From positions 87,291 through 151,290 of the forward strand of contig CAKVON010000003.1 of the NCBI GenBank assembly GCA_934792625.1: a stretch of 64,000 nucleotides of DNA. The letters run 5' to 3'. Within the stretch, counting starts at the first letter, position 1. Every line of letters starts with the position of its first letter. The translations under genes and the position numbers were made by a program. The notes under the pieces are model-generated. The model was not told the DNA's origin. It saw nothing but the letters and a program-made list of their open reading frames with translations, and ran no database searches. Below are positions 44,800 to 53,766 of this stretch, one piece after another. The stretch is from an uncultured Atopobiaceae bacterium (lineage in GTDB: Bacteria; Actinomycetota; Coriobacteriia; Coriobacteriales; Atopobiaceae).

Positions 44800-46476
44800 A
44801 TGGGTGAGCTCGTACGTTGCGACCAGGTGGCGCCGGCACCCGAGGTGCTGGACCGTGCCGTCGAGGTCCTTTCCGCCGGTGGCGTCGTGGTCATGCCGAC
44901 CGACAGCGTGTATGGCATCGGCTGTGCCGCCACGCCCGGGTGTCCCGGCCACGCCCGCATCTTCGACATCAAGCGCCGCGACCGCGCGCAGACGCTGCCG
45001 TGGCTCGTGGCCGACGCCTCCGACCTGGACCGCTATGGCGCCGACGTGCCCGCGTGGGCCCACGCGCTCGCGCGCGAGTATTGGCCTGGTGCCCTGACGC
45101 TGGTCGTCCGCGCCTCCGACGAGGTCCCGGCCGAGTACCGGCGCGCGGGCGACGGAACGGTCGCGCTGCGCGAGCCCGACTCCAACCTCGTGCGCGAGCT
45201 GGCCCGAAGGCTCGGCTGCCCGCTCGCCACCACCAGCGCCAACACCCACGGCGCCGCCTCGCCCGCGTCGGGCGCCGCGCTCGAGCCGCGAATCGTCGCC
45301 GAGGCGGACCTGTCGCTCGACGCCGGCGCGGCACCCGTCGCCGTGGCCTCCACCATCGTCGGCGTCGCCGCGGACGGCTCGCCCGCCGTCCTGCGCGAGG
45401 GCGCCGTCGCCGCGTCCGACGTCATGTCCGTCGTCGCGGCCGCGTCCGTCGACCCCGCCGCCCCGCCCGCCCTCGTCGAACCGTCCGCCCCCGTCGACCT
45501 TCCTGCCGAGAAGTGCGCCCAGGTCGTGACCGAGGACCTTGCGGTCCCGTCGCACGACGGCTCGAGCACCTGCCGTGGGACGCTCTGGCTTCCCGCCGGG
45601 CGCGAGCCCGTCTGCGTGGTGCAGGTCGTTCACGGCATGGCCGAGCACATCGGTCGCTACGATGCCTTCGCCCGCGATCTGTGCTCTCGCGGCATGGCGG
45701 TGGCGGGCGTCAGCCACCTGGGCCATGGTCGCACGACCCCCGACCCCGACAGGCGTGGTCGCCTGGACCCCGACCGCGGCGCCGACTGGCTGGTCGAGGA
45801 CCAGCACTCGGTCCGACTCGAGCTCGAGCGCAGGCTGCCCGGCGTGCCCGTCTTCGTCCTGGGGCACTCCATGGGGTCGTTCGTCACCCGCTGTTATATC
45901 GGTCGTCACGGTCAGAGGCTTGCGGGTGCCGTCATCATGGGCACCGCCTGGCAGCCGGGCATCACGCCCATGAGGGCCATGCTCCGGGCGATCGCCGCGG
46001 TGCGCGGGTGGGACTTCCGCTCCGCTTTCGTCGACGGTCTGGGCTGTGGCGGCTACAACAAGGCGTTCGAGGGCACTGGCGCCAAGACGGGGGTCGAATG
46101 GCTCAGCCGCGACGAGTCCTCGTGCGTCGCCTATGCCAACGACCCCGACTGCGGCTTCGTGTTCTCGCTCGACGGCTACATGACCCTGTCGTCGCTGCTG
46201 CGCGAGGCGCAGTCGCGTCGCGCGGTTGCGGGCGTGCCGGACGAGCTGCCCATCCTCGTGATCTCGGGTTCATGCGACCCGGTGGGTGCCGATGGCGACG
46301 GGCCCGTCCGCGCGTTCAAGGCGTTGCGTGCCGCGGGCGTGAGCGACCTCACGCTCGACCTTGTGGACGGCGCCCGCCACGAACTTCTCAACGAGGTCGA
46401 CGCCCGTGCCACGACCGACGAGATTGCCGACTGGATTCTCGATCGCGTGCAATCGGTTCACAGTTCCACCATCTAG
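44800..46476 (+). CDS. Fusion of TsaC/Sua5 threonylcarbamoyl-AMP synthase with an alpha/beta-hydrolase (monoglyceride-lipase-like)
   Basis: A 558-residue two-domain protein. Residues about 8-212 are TsaC/YrdC: VMPTDSVYGIGC, DIKRRDRAQTLPWLV, TTSAN and STIV, which make threonylcarbamoyl-AMP for the t6A tRNA base. Residues about 243-558 are a hydrolase of the monoacylglycerol lipase/serine aminopeptidase type: HGMAEHIGRY, the nucleophile GHSMGS (355-360, Ser357), an Asp in SGSCDPVG and a His in DGARHELLNE. The linker (213-242) is Ala/Pro-rich and carries a full TGCCGAGAAGTGCGCC copy (45504, read Pro-Ala-Glu-Lys-Cys-Ala). No stop, frameshift or internal start with a good RBS was seen at the junction. 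AGGGGA is five bases before the ATG. A second TsaC-like gene and glpK follow. Confidence 0.82.
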   Translation: MGELVRCDQVAPAPEVLDRAVEVLSAGGVVVMPTDSVYGIGCAATPGCPGHARIFDIKRRDRAQTLPWLVADASDLDRYGADVPAWAHALAREYWPGALTLVVRASDEVPAEYRRAGDGTVALREPDSNLVRELARRLGCPLATTSANTHGAASPASGAALEPRIVAEADLSLDAGAAPVAVASTIVGVAADGSPAVLREGAVAASDVMSVVAAASVDPAAPPALVEPSAPVDLPAEKCAQVVTEDLAVPSHDGSSTCRGTLWLPAGREPVCVVQVVHGMAEHIGRYDAFARDLCSRGMAVAGVSHLGHGRTTPDPDRRGRLDPDRGADWLVEDQHSVRLELERRLPGVPVFVLGHSMGSFVTRCYIGRHGQRLAGAVIMGTAWQPGITPMRAMLRAIAAVRGWDFRSAFVDGLGCGGYNKAFEGTGAKTGVEWLSRDESSCVAYANDPDCGFVFSLDGYMTLSSLLREAQSRRAVAGVPDELPILVISGSCDPVGADGDGPVRAFKALRAAGVSDLTLDLVDGARHELLNEVDARATTDEIADWILDRVQSVHSSTI

Positions 46477-46539
46477 GCAGACCATTCGGAGCATTTCTGC
46501 ACCTTCTTGCCGAACTGCGCCACCGTTTACGAAATGTTG

Positions 46540-46575
46540 GGGCCTCGCCGGCGCAATGCGTCGGCGAGGCCCTTT
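46540..46575 (+). terminator. Terminator of the TsaC-hydrolase gene
   Basis: GGGCCTCGCCG (46540-46550) pairs with CGGCGAGGCCC (46562-46572), then TTTACATT. Confidence 0.85.
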
Positions 46576-46621
46576 ACATTGTGTATCAGTGCGTCAATAG
46601 GACTGTTTCGGGGGAGGTGCC

Positions 46622-47296
46622 ATGGCAAAGGAGCAGCAGGTGCGACGGGTCGACTACTACCACCCGTCCTCCGAGGCGGTGGAGCTCGCCGCGGCGGCGT
46701 TGCGCGACGGGGGCGTCGTGCTTCTCCCGTCCGACACAACCTACGTGCTGGCGACGGTCGTCCGCGCAGGCAACAGCCCCTCGCCCGGCATCGACCTTCT
46801 CTTCGAGGCCAAGAACCGCAGCCGCAGGCTCACATTTCCGTGGCTCGTGGCATCGCCCGCCGACCTCGACGTCTATGGCACCGACGTCCCGGACGAGGCC
46901 TTCCTCCTCGCCGAGGGCTCCTGGCCGTCCGGCCTCTCCATCGTGGTCAACGCCTCCTCGGCGGTGCCCCGCAGGCTCGCCCGCTACGACGGCACGGTCT
47001 CGCTGCGCATGTCGGCGTCGCCCGTGGTCGCGGCGGTGCTGCATGCCTGCGGTCGTCCCCTGGTCGCCACGGGCGCCAACGTGCATGACGCCGACCCCGT
47101 ACTGTCCGTCGATGCCATCGACCCCGAGGTGGCCGCCGCCGCCGACGTGATTCTCGACGCCGGCGCGGACGTCTGCCTGGGCAGCAGCACAATCGTGGAC
47201 TGCTCCGAGGGGGAGGCCACGCTGATTCGCGAAGGGTGCGTCCCACTCGACCAGGTCGAGTCGGTCCTTGGTTTCAGGCCGGCCCCGTCCAACTAG
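46622..47296 (+). CDS. Second TsaC/YrdC-like protein, divergent
   Basis: A 224-residue YrdC-fold protein. It keeps the overall pattern (VVLLPSDTTYVLAT, EAKNRSRRLTFPWLV, SSTIVD, LIREGCV) but changes key places: the TSAN motif is TGANVHD, and the Lys-Arg phosphate motif reads AKNRSRR. It may be a YciO-like paralogue with another substrate rather than a second t6A enzyme. RBS GGGGGAGG is four bases before the ATG. Located between the TsaC-hydrolase fusion (ending with a terminator) and glpK, 24 bases before the latter. Confidence 0.75.
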   Translation: MAKEQQVRRVDYYHPSSEAVELAAAALRDGGVVLLPSDTTYVLATVVRAGNSPSPGIDLLFEAKNRSRRLTFPWLVASPADLDVYGTDVPDEAFLLAEGSWPSGLSIVVNASSAVPRRLARYDGTVSLRMSASPVVAAVLHACGRPLVATGANVHDADPVLSVDAIDPEVAAAADVILDAGADVCLGSSTIVDCSEGEATLIREGCVPLDQVESVLGFRPAPSN

Positions 47297-47320
47297 GGCG
47301 AGGCCCAAAAGGAGGTCCTC

Positions 47321-48862
47321 ATGGCAACGATCATGGACAGCGTCATGGGCTCGATGGGCCAGTCCCGCCCCGACGCGGGCGGCGAGGGCTATGTCATGGC
47401 GCTCGACGCGGGCACCACGAGCGTCCGCGCGATCCTGTTCGACGAGTATGGCTGCAAGGTCGCGCAGGCCCAGCGCTCGATCTCCATCAGCTACCCGCAC
47501 CCCGGCTGGGTCGAGCAGGACCCCGTCGAGATTCTCTCCCGCCAGATCGCCTGCATGATCGAGGTGCAGTTCAAGAGCGGCATCCACTCCGACCGCATCA
47601 AGGCGGTCGGCATCACCAACCAGCGCGAGACCGTCGTGGTGTGGGAGAGAAGGACCGGCCAGCCGATCTACAACGCCGTGGTGTGGCAGTGCCGCCGCAC
47701 GGCCCCCATCGTCGACGCGCTCGTCGCCGACGGCTACTCCGACCTCATCCGCGAGCGCACGGGCCTCGTTCCCGACGCGTACTTCTCGGGAACCAAGATC
47801 AAGTGGATCCTCGAGAACGTCGAGGGCGCGCGCGAGATGGCCGATGACGGCGAGCTCATGTGCGGCACGATCGACACCTGGCTGATCTACAACCTGACGC
47901 ACGGCGTCGTGCACGCGACCGACTACACCAACGCCAGCCGCACCATGCTGTTCGACATCCACAAGCTGGACTGGGACGACGAGCTGTGCGAGATCTTGGG
48001 CGTGCCCCGCTCGATGCTCCCCGAGCCCAGGCCGTCCTCCGGCAGCTTCGGCCGCGTGAGCTCCGACATCATGACACAGCACCCGCCCATCGCGGGCGTC
48101 GCCGGCGACCAGCAGGCGTCGCTGTTCGGCCACTGCTGCTTCGAGCCGGGCAGCGTCAAGAACACCTACGGCACCGGCTGCTTCATGCTCATGAACCTCG
48201 GCCACGAGGCCACGCTCTCGCAGAACGGACTGGTCACGACCATCGGCATCGCCCAGGGTGGCGAGGTCGACTACGCGCTCGAGGGCTCGGTGTTCCAGGC
48301 GGGTTCCGTCATCCAGTGGCTGCGCGACGGCCTCGGCCTCATCGAGACCGCGGCCGAGACGGGCCAGATCGCCTCCTCGGTGCCCGACACCGGCGGCTGC
48401 TACCTCGTGCCGGCGTTCACCGGCCTCGGCGCGCCGTGGTGGTCGCCCGACGCACGCGGCGTGGTCTGCGGCATCACGCGAGGCACCGACCGCGCGCGCC
48501 TGGTCCGCGCCGCCTGCGAGTCCATGGCGTACCAGACCTACGACATCCTCAAGGCGATGGAGGCCGACTCCGGCCACCGCCTCACCTCACTCAACGTCGA
48601 CGGCGGTGCCGCGAACAACGAGTTCATCATGCAGTTCCAGTCCGATCTCCTTGACATCGGCGTCGTGCGCGCCGGCGTCGACGAGACCACCGCGCTCGGC
48701 GCCGCCTACCTGGCGGGGCTCGCCGTCGGCTTCTGGGACGGGCGCGAGGAGCTCGCCTCCATGCAGGCCCAGGCGCGTCGCTACGAGCCGCAGATGAGCG
48801 CCGTCCAGCGCGAGGCGCTTCTCGCCGGTTGGCGCGCCGCCGTCAGAAGGACGCTCGCCTAG
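47321..48862 (+). CDS. glpK: Glycerol kinase
   Basis: A 513-residue FGGY kinase that makes glycerol-3-phosphate. Motifs: ALDAGTTSVRAILFD (about 26-40), GITNQRET, WQCRRT, GTIDTWLIYNLT, the FGGY signature region GSVFQAGSVIQWLRD, and GLGAPWW. Family length is about 500; an extra 20 residues precede the domain. AAAGGAGG is five bases from the ATG, one of the best ribosome sites here. With the upstream hydrolase domain resembling monoglyceride lipase, a route from glycerides to glycerol-3-phosphate can be imagined, but no glycerol facilitator is in view. Confidence 0.95.
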   Translation: MATIMDSVMGSMGQSRPDAGGEGYVMALDAGTTSVRAILFDEYGCKVAQAQRSISISYPHPGWVEQDPVEILSRQIACMIEVQFKSGIHSDRIKAVGITNQRETVVVWERRTGQPIYNAVVWQCRRTAPIVDALVADGYSDLIRERTGLVPDAYFSGTKIKWILENVEGAREMADDGELMCGTIDTWLIYNLTHGVVHATDYTNASRTMLFDIHKLDWDDELCEILGVPRSMLPEPRPSSGSFGRVSSDIMTQHPPIAGVAGDQQASLFGHCCFEPGSVKNTYGTGCFMLMNLGHEATLSQNGLVTTIGIAQGGEVDYALEGSVFQAGSVIQWLRDGLGLIETAAETGQIASSVPDTGGCYLVPAFTGLGAPWWSPDARGVVCGITRGTDRARLVRAACESMAYQTYDILKAMEADSGHRLTSLNVDGGAANNEFIMQFQSDLLDIGVVRAGVDETTALGAAYLAGLAVGFWDGREELASMQAQARRYEPQMSAVQREALLAGWRAAVRRTLA

Positions 48863-48897
48863 TCGCCCGCCCGCACCGTCACGTCCCGACGACCCTT

Positions 48898-48923
48898 GCG
48901 CCCTTCTCTACAGAGAAGGGCGC
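48898..48923 (+). terminator. Hairpin after glpK built from inverted CTTCTC arms
   Basis: GCGCCCTTCTC (48898-48908), TACA loop, GAGAAGGGCGC (48913-48923): a perfect 11-bp stem. No T tract follows. The arms resemble the dispersed motif in both orientations. Confidence 0.6.
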
Positions 48924-48934
48924 GGTCCAACACG

Positions 48935-48940
48935 TACAAT
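48935..48940 (+). promoter_or_regulatory. Candidate -10 box (TACAAT) for rpiB
   Basis: CGTACAATGA lies 79 bases before the rpiB start, just after the glpK terminator. Confidence 0.4.
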
Positions 48941-49019
48941 GAGCCGTAATCAAACGGACACCCTCGTGGGCTACGCTGCCCATGGTGGCCGCGGCCACCC
49001 GACACGAAATGGAGCTCCC

Positions 49020-49481
49020 ATGCGCATTGCCATCGCTTCCGACCACGCCGGCTTCATCCAGAAGGCCCCGCTCGCAGACTACCTGCGCTCGCGCGGCCAC
49101 GAGGTCATCGACCTCGGCCCCGACAACGACGACCGCGTCGACTACCCGGACTTCGCCGACCGCGTCGCCCGCCTCGTGGCCGCCGGCGGCGCCGAGCGCG
49201 GCGTCTTGGTCTGTGGCACCGGTATCGGCATGGCCCTGACCGCCGACAAGGTCGCCGGCATCCGCGCCTCCGTGATCCAGACCCCCGAGTTCGCCCACCT
49301 GTTCCGCGAGCACAACGACGGCAACGTCCTGTGCCTGTCGGGCCGCTTCACCGAGGTCGAGGTCAACGAGCGCATCATCGACGAGTTCCTGGACACCGAG
49401 TTTGGCGGCGGTCGCCACGCCGGTCGTGTCGAGAAGATCATGCGCGAGGACGACCCGGACTTCGCGGGCGTCGACGCGTAG
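49020..49481 (+). CDS. rpiB: Ribose-5-phosphate isomerase B
   Basis: A 153-residue RpiB of the pentose phosphate pathway. [12 protein letters not shown] opens it; the catalytic Cys is in [16 protein letters not shown] and the late block is [16 protein letters not shown]. The frame is open upstream, but ATG 49020 has GGAG five bases before it and is the family start. glyA follows after 50 bases on the same strand. Confidence 0.96.
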   Translation: MRIAIASDHAGFIQKAPLADYLRSRGHEVIDLGPDNDDRVDYPDFADRVARLVAAGGAERGVLVCGTGIGMALTADKVAGIRASVIQTPEFAHLFREHNDGNVLCLSGRFTEVEVNERIIDEFLDTEFGGGRHAGRVEKIMREDDPDFAGVDA

Positions 49482-49531
49482 GGGCGGCCGGCACAGGCCG
49501 GCCAGCCCAAACGACAACGGGAAGGGGACCC

Positions 49532-50794
49532 ATGGACTTCGACTACCTGAGCACCGCAGACCCCGAGATCGCCGAGGCAATCGGGCATGAGCTGGACCGC
49601 CAGCGCGCGTCCATCGAGCTGATCGCGTCCGAGAACTTCGTCTCGCTCGCCGTGATGGAGGCCGTCGGGTCCCCGCTCACCAACAAGTACGCCGAGGGCC
49701 TGCCCGGCCACCGCTACTACGGCGGCTGCTTCGCCGTCGACGTGGTCGAGAACATTGCCCGCGACCGCGCGAAGAGGCTCTTCGGCGCCGGCTTCGCCAA
49801 CGTCCAGCCGCACTCCGGCGCGCAGGCCAACTACGCCGCCATCGCCGCGCTGGTCAAGCCCGGCGACACCATCATGGGCATGGCGCTCGACAACGGCGGC
49901 CACCTCACGCACGGCTCGCCCGCGAACTTCTCGGGCAAGCTCTACAACGTCGTCTCCTACGGCCTCGACCCTAAGACCGAGCGCATCGACTTCGACGACG
50001 TCGAGGCCAAGGTTCGCGAGTTCAAGCCGAAGCTGATCATCGCAGGCGCCAGCGCCTACCCGCGCATCATCGACTTCGAGCGCTTCGCGCAGATCGCCCA
50101 TGACGCGGGCGCCTACCTCATGGTCGACATGGCCCACATCGCGGGCCTGGTCGCCACCGGCGCCCACCCCACGCCGGTGGGCGTGGCCGACGTCGTGACC
50201 ACCACCACGCACAAGACGCTGCGCGGCACCCGTGGCGGCCTCATCCTCACCAACGACCCCGACCTCTCCAAGAAGATCAACTCCTCGGTCTTCCCCGGGA
50301 CGCAGGGCGGCCCGCTCGAGCACGTCATCGCGGGCAAGGCCGTGGCCTTCGGCGAGGCGCTGCGGCCCTCCTTCAAGACCTACATCGACGGCGTCGTCGC
50401 CAACGCGGCCGCCCTCGGTCGCGGCATGGAGTCGCGCGGCCTGCGCATGGTCACTGGCGGCACCGACAACCACCTGTTGCTCGTCGACCTGACGACCGCT
50501 GGCGACGGCGAGGTCACCGGCAAGCTCGCCGAGGCCGCCCTCGACTCCGTGGGCATCACCGTCAACAAGAACACGATTCCTGGCGAGAAGCGCTCGCCGT
50601 TCGTCACCAGTGGCATCCGAGTCGGTTCCGCCGCCATCACCACCCGTGGCTTCGGCGAGGCCGAGTGCGAGCGCGTCGGACAGATCATCGGCGACGTCGT
50701 CACGGCGCCCGAGGACGAGAAGACCCTTGCCGCGGCAAAGGCCGAGGTCGCCGAACTTCTCGCCCCGCACCCCCTCTACCCCGAGCTGGGCTAG
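49532..50794 (+). CDS. glyA: Serine hydroxymethyltransferase
   Basis: A 420-residue PLP enzyme converting serine and tetrahydrofolate to glycine and methylene-tetrahydrofolate, the main one-carbon entry. [16 protein letters not shown]-type block HRYYGGC, HSGAQAN, and the PLP lysine in [10 protein letters not shown] (about 226) are all present. GAAGGGG lies six bases from the ATG. No glycine riboswitch is seen. It supplies the folate pool fed by FolP-FolK elsewhere in the window. GAACTTCTCG near the end is a partial motif copy. Confidence 0.97.
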   Translation: MDFDYLSTADPEIAEAIGHELDRQRASIELIASENFVSLAVMEAVGSPLTNKYAEGLPGHRYYGGCFAVDVVENIARDRAKRLFGAGFANVQPHSGAQANYAAIAALVKPGDTIMGMALDNGGHLTHGSPANFSGKLYNVVSYGLDPKTERIDFDDVEAKVREFKPKLIIAGASAYPRIIDFERFAQIAHDAGAYLMVDMAHIAGLVATGAHPTPVGVADVVTTTTHKTLRGTRGGLILTNDPDLSKKINSSVFPGTQGGPLEHVIAGKAVAFGEALRPSFKTYIDGVVANAAALGRGMESRGLRMVTGGTDNHLLLVDLTTAGDGEVTGKLAEAALDSVGITVNKNTIPGEKRSPFVTSGIRVGSAAITTRGFGEAECERVGQIIGDVVTAPEDEKTLAAAKAEVAELLAPHPLYPELG

Positions 50795-50840
50795 ACTCGA
50801 GGGGCTGCGTATCTGCGCCATGTCCGCGAGGAGGAATCAC

Positions 50841-51488
50841 ATGCAGGCAACCTACGACCACTCCAGGGTCACCGTCGTCGACCACCCGATGGTCCAACAC
50901 AAGCTGTCCATCCTGAGGTCCGCCGACACGTCCACCAAGCAGTTCCGCGAGCTCGTCCGCGAGCTGGCGCTGTTCGAGGGCTACGAGGCCACGCGCGACT
51001 TTCCCCTGGAGGACGTCGAGGTGACCACGCCCCTGGAGACCGCCACGTGCAGACAGATCGCCGGCAAGAAGGTCGCGGTCGTGCCCATCCTGCGCGCCGG
51101 CCTCGGCATGGTCGACGGCATGCTCGACCTGATTCCCTCCGCCCGCGTGGGCCACGTCGGCATGTACCGCGACGAGGTCACCCACGAGCCGCACGAGTAC
51201 CTCTGCAAGCTCCCGCCCGACATAGAGAACAGGACCTGCCTGGTCGTCGACCCCATGCTCGCGACGGGCGGCTCGCTCGCCGCGGCCATCAAGGTCCTGC
51301 GCGACCATGGGGTGCGCGACATCCGCGCCCTGGTGCTCGTCGCCGCCCCCGAGGGGCTTGCCGCGGTCACCGAGGCAGACCCGGACGTGCGCGTCTACAC
51401 GTGCTCGGTCGACCGCTGCCTCAACGAGGACGCGTACATCCTGCCGGGGCTGGGCGACGCGGGCGACCGCATCTTCGGCACGCTCTAG
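50841..51488 (+). CDS. upp: Uracil phosphoribosyltransferase
   Basis: A 215-residue pyrimidine-salvage enzyme forming [17 protein letters not shown] at the start, [15 protein letters not shown], and the PRPP loop DPMLATGGS are diagnostic, as is the tail [23 protein letters not shown] lies seven bases before the ATG at 50841. In many bacteria upp sits just ahead of the ATP synthase operon, as here. Confidence 0.97.
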   Translation: MQATYDHSRVTVVDHPMVQHKLSILRSADTSTKQFRELVRELALFEGYEATRDFPLEDVEVTTPLETATCRQIAGKKVAVVPILRAGLGMVDGMLDLIPSARVGHVGMYRDEVTHEPHEYLCKLPPDIENRTCLVVDPMLATGGSLAAAIKVLRDHGVRDIRALVLVAAPEGLAAVTEADPDVRVYTCSVDRCLNEDAYILPGLGDAGDRIFGTL

Positions 51489-51492
51489 GCCC

Positions 51493-51789
51493 ATGACCCC
51501 ACAGCTCGCAACCATCGCGGGCGTCGCCTGCGGGGTGTTGGCGACGGTGCCCCTGGCACTTGCGCTGGCCCTCGCGGCGCGGCGCCCGCGTCCCGGTGCC
51601 AAGCCCGGGCGTGGCGTGGTCGCCGGCGTCGTCTGCGTGATCTGCTCGTTCGTGGTCGCGCAGGGGGCGCTCGCATATGTATATGTCAACGACGCGGCCA
51701 GGCTTGCCGACTTCGGCATACCGCTCGCGCTCGCCTTTCTGGTCGCGGCCACGGCCGAGGCGCTCGTGGGGTGGTTCGCCCAACGCTGA
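51493..51789 (+). CDS. Small three-helix membrane protein upstream of the ATP synthase genes
   Basis: A 98-residue protein with three predicted membrane helices (about 6-29, 42-64, 74-94) and a basic Arg/Pro loop (ARRPRPGAKPGR) between the first two. It starts four bases after the upp stop, so it is probably translated with upp; there is no strong ribosome site of its own. Its place before atpB recalls AtpI, an assembly helper of the ATP synthase ring, but the sequence is too short and diverged for me to assign it. Confidence 0.6.
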   Translation: MTPQLATIAGVACGVLATVPLALALALAARRPRPGAKPGRGVVAGVVCVICSFVVAQGALAYVYVNDAARLADFGIPLALAFLVAATAEALVGWFAQR

Positions 51790-52034
51790 CAAGATGGGTA
51801 TGATGGGGTCAGACACAGGACCGCAACATAGGTTTAGTACTTCTCAACTGGGGTTTTAAATCCAAGTCAAAAAATTTTAAACTTATGGGCCCAAATGGGC
51901 GGGGTAGGTGTACTATCCCTATTCGGATTCGGGTAGACACCTTTGAAGCTGGCGTTTGCTCGGTTAGTCGTTCCAAGGTGCTTGGGACGCGTCACCAGCG
52001 GCCGATCGGGCCGCGGATAAGGAAAGGACACAAC
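51790..52034 (+). promoter_or_regulatory. Control region of the ATP synthase operon
   Basis: A 245-base gap. It has an AT island (51853-51885), a dyad GCCCA-AA-TGGGC (51889-51900), and TACTAT (51911-51916) as probable -10 box. A variant motif (GTACTTCTCAACTGG, 51837) lies at its left. The leader to atpB would be about 115 bases. No gene seen. Confidence 0.45.
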
Positions 52035-52832
52035 GTGGGTCCGCTAGACAAGCTCCCCCAGGAGATCGACGAGCTGCTCGATGGCTTCATGTCCCACGCC
52101 ATCGTCGGCGACACGACGCTCGGCCTGACCAACTACACCTTCTGGTTGGCCGTGGCCCTGACCCTCATGCTCGTCGTGATTTTCGTGTTCAAGAAGAAGC
52201 AGGCCTCCTCGCTCGTGCCGCAGGGCACGTTCGTCAACGGCGTCGAGTACGTTGTCGAGTTCGTGCGCGATGACATGTGCAAGAGCATCCTGGGCGACAC
52301 GTGGAAGAAGCACTTCCCGTTCCTCGCCGCGCTGTTCTTCTTCATCGTCGCCAACTCCATCGTCGGCGTCATCCCCGGCTGCCACCCCGGCACCGGCACG
52401 ATTGGCGTCACCGCGGCACTGGCCCTGTGCTCCTTCGTGTACTTCATCGTGGTCGGCGTCAAGCGCCTGGGCCCGATCGGCTACATCAAGAGCCTCGCGC
52501 CCGAGGGCGTCGCCTTCCCGATCAACATCCTGGTCTGGGTCATCGAGCTCTTCTCGACCTTCCTGCGCCTGGTCACGCTGGCCGTCCGACTCTTCTGCAA
52601 CATGTTCGCCGGCCACGTCGTCATGGGAGCCTTCGCCATCCTGGCGTCGCTGTTCTTCCAGCCGCTGCTGCAGGGCTTCTCGGTCGTCGCCCTCGGCCGG
52701 GCGGGGGCCTCGGTGTTCTGGGTCGCCATCCTTATCGTCATCTATCTGGTGGAGATCATGGTCGGCATCATCCAGGCCTACGTCTTCACCCTTCTGTCCT
52801 CCGTCTACATCCAGCTGGCGGAGAGCGAGTAG
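52035..52832 (+). CDS. atpB: ATP synthase F0 subunit a
   Basis: A 265-residue membrane subunit forming the proton half-channels. Five to six helices; the essential Arg that faces the c-ring is in LAVRLFCNMFAGH (about Arg185), and IQAYVFTLLSSVYI closes the protein. Start is GTG with GGAAAGGA seven bases ahead; the open frame before it lacks homology. First gene of the complete operon atpB-E-F-H-A-G-D-C. Confidence 0.95.
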   Translation: MGPLDKLPQEIDELLDGFMSHAIVGDTTLGLTNYTFWLAVALTLMLVVIFVFKKKQASSLVPQGTFVNGVEYVVEFVRDDMCKSILGDTWKKHFPFLAALFFFIVANSIVGVIPGCHPGTGTIGVTAALALCSFVYFIVVGVKRLGPIGYIKSLAPEGVAFPINILVWVIELFSTFLRLVTLAVRLFCNMFAGHVVMGAFAILASLFFQPLLQGFSVVALGRAGASVFWVAILIVIYLVEIMVGIIQAYVFTLLSSVYIQLAESE

Positions 52833-52922
52833 GGCATCTCGCGGGCATCTGCCCGCTGTGCATAGCGTCACCAAATACGGTCATTGGTCGCCCCGACCGG
52901 GGCGAACGACAAAGGAGGAATC

Positions 52923-53114
52923 GTGGGAGCAATTGGTTATGGTCTTGGTGTTATCGGCGCCGGCATCGGCATCGGCCTCGCGGCGTTTGGTGCCACCTCC
53001 GCCATCGCCCGTCAGCCTGAGGTGCAGGGCCGCCTGTTCACCGTCTTCATCCTCGGCTCCGCATTCGTCGAGGCCCTGGCCCTCATCGGCTTCGTCGTCA
53101 CCCTCATCGCCTAG
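52923..53114 (+). CDS. atpE: ATP synthase F0 subunit c
   Basis: A 63-residue hairpin of two membrane helices joined by the polar loop ARQPE. The ion-carrying Glu is at 50 (GSAFVEALALIG). The first helix lacks the Gln, and the residue after Glu is Ala not Ser/Thr, so the sodium signature is absent and proton coupling is expected. It is short for the family (70-80). GTG start with AAAGGAGG six bases before it; this strong site fits the need for many copies per enzyme. Confidence 0.95.
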   Translation: MGAIGYGLGVIGAGIGIGLAAFGATSAIARQPEVQGRLFTVFILGSAFVEALALIGFVVTLIA

Positions 53115-53157
53115 GGCCAAGAGGGCAGACATAGCTAACAGCTGTATGGAGGCAGGA

Positions 53158-53766
53158 ATGTACAACAACACGAAGGGTCTCAAGGGCGCCGCGCTCGCGG
53201 CAGGCATTTTCGGCGTGCTCGCCGGCGTGCCCACCCCCGCCCTTGCCGAGGCACCCAGTGGCCCCGACCTTCTGCTCCCGAAGCCCGCGGAGTTCATCCC
53301 CGCGCTCATCGCGTTTCTCGTCATCTGGGTCGTCCTCGCCAAGCTCGCTTGGCCCTCGATCCTGGGCATGATGGAGAAGCGCCAGCAGAAGATTCAGGAC
53401 GACCTCGACGCGGCCGCCAAGTCCAAGAAGGACGCCGAGCAGGCTCGCCTGGACTACGAGGCCCAGATTGCCGACGCGCACCACCGTGCGGACGAGATTG
53501 TCGCCAAGGCCAAGCGCGAGGCCGAGGAGCAGCGCTCCGCCATCCTCGCGAAGGCCCAGAAGGACGCGGCCGCCACGGTGGCCAAGGCCCACGACGCGGT
53601 CGACTCCGAGCGCCGCAAGGCAATGATCGAGCTCTCGAGCTCCGTCGTCGACCTCTCCGTCGAGATCGCCGGCAAGATCATCGGCAACGACCTCTCCGAG
53701 GCCGAACAGCGCAAGCTGGCCGAGAAGTACCTCGCGGAAGTGGGTACGGGACATGACCACGCGTAG
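53158..53766 (+). CDS. atpF: ATP synthase F0 subunit b, with N-terminal extension
   Basis: A 202-residue peripheral stalk subunit. After about 40 residues comes the membrane helix (about 45-66), then the long charged coiled coil and the C-terminal delta-binding part (SSVVDLSVEIAGKIIGNDLS). The first 31 residues (AALAAGIFGVLAGVPTPALA) look like a cleavable signal peptide, unusual for subunit b. Two ATGs are possible (53146, 53158); GGAGG at 53148-53152 fits 53158. Its end overlaps the atpH start by 14 bases. Confidence 0.93.
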   Translation: MYNNTKGLKGAALAAGIFGVLAGVPTPALAEAPSGPDLLLPKPAEFIPALIAFLVIWVVLAKLAWPSILGMMEKRQQKIQDDLDAAAKSKKDAEQARLDYEAQIADAHHRADEIVAKAKREAEEQRSAILAKAQKDAAATVAKAHDAVDSERRKAMIELSSSVVDLSVEIAGKIIGNDLSEAEQRKLAEKYLAEVGTGHDHA

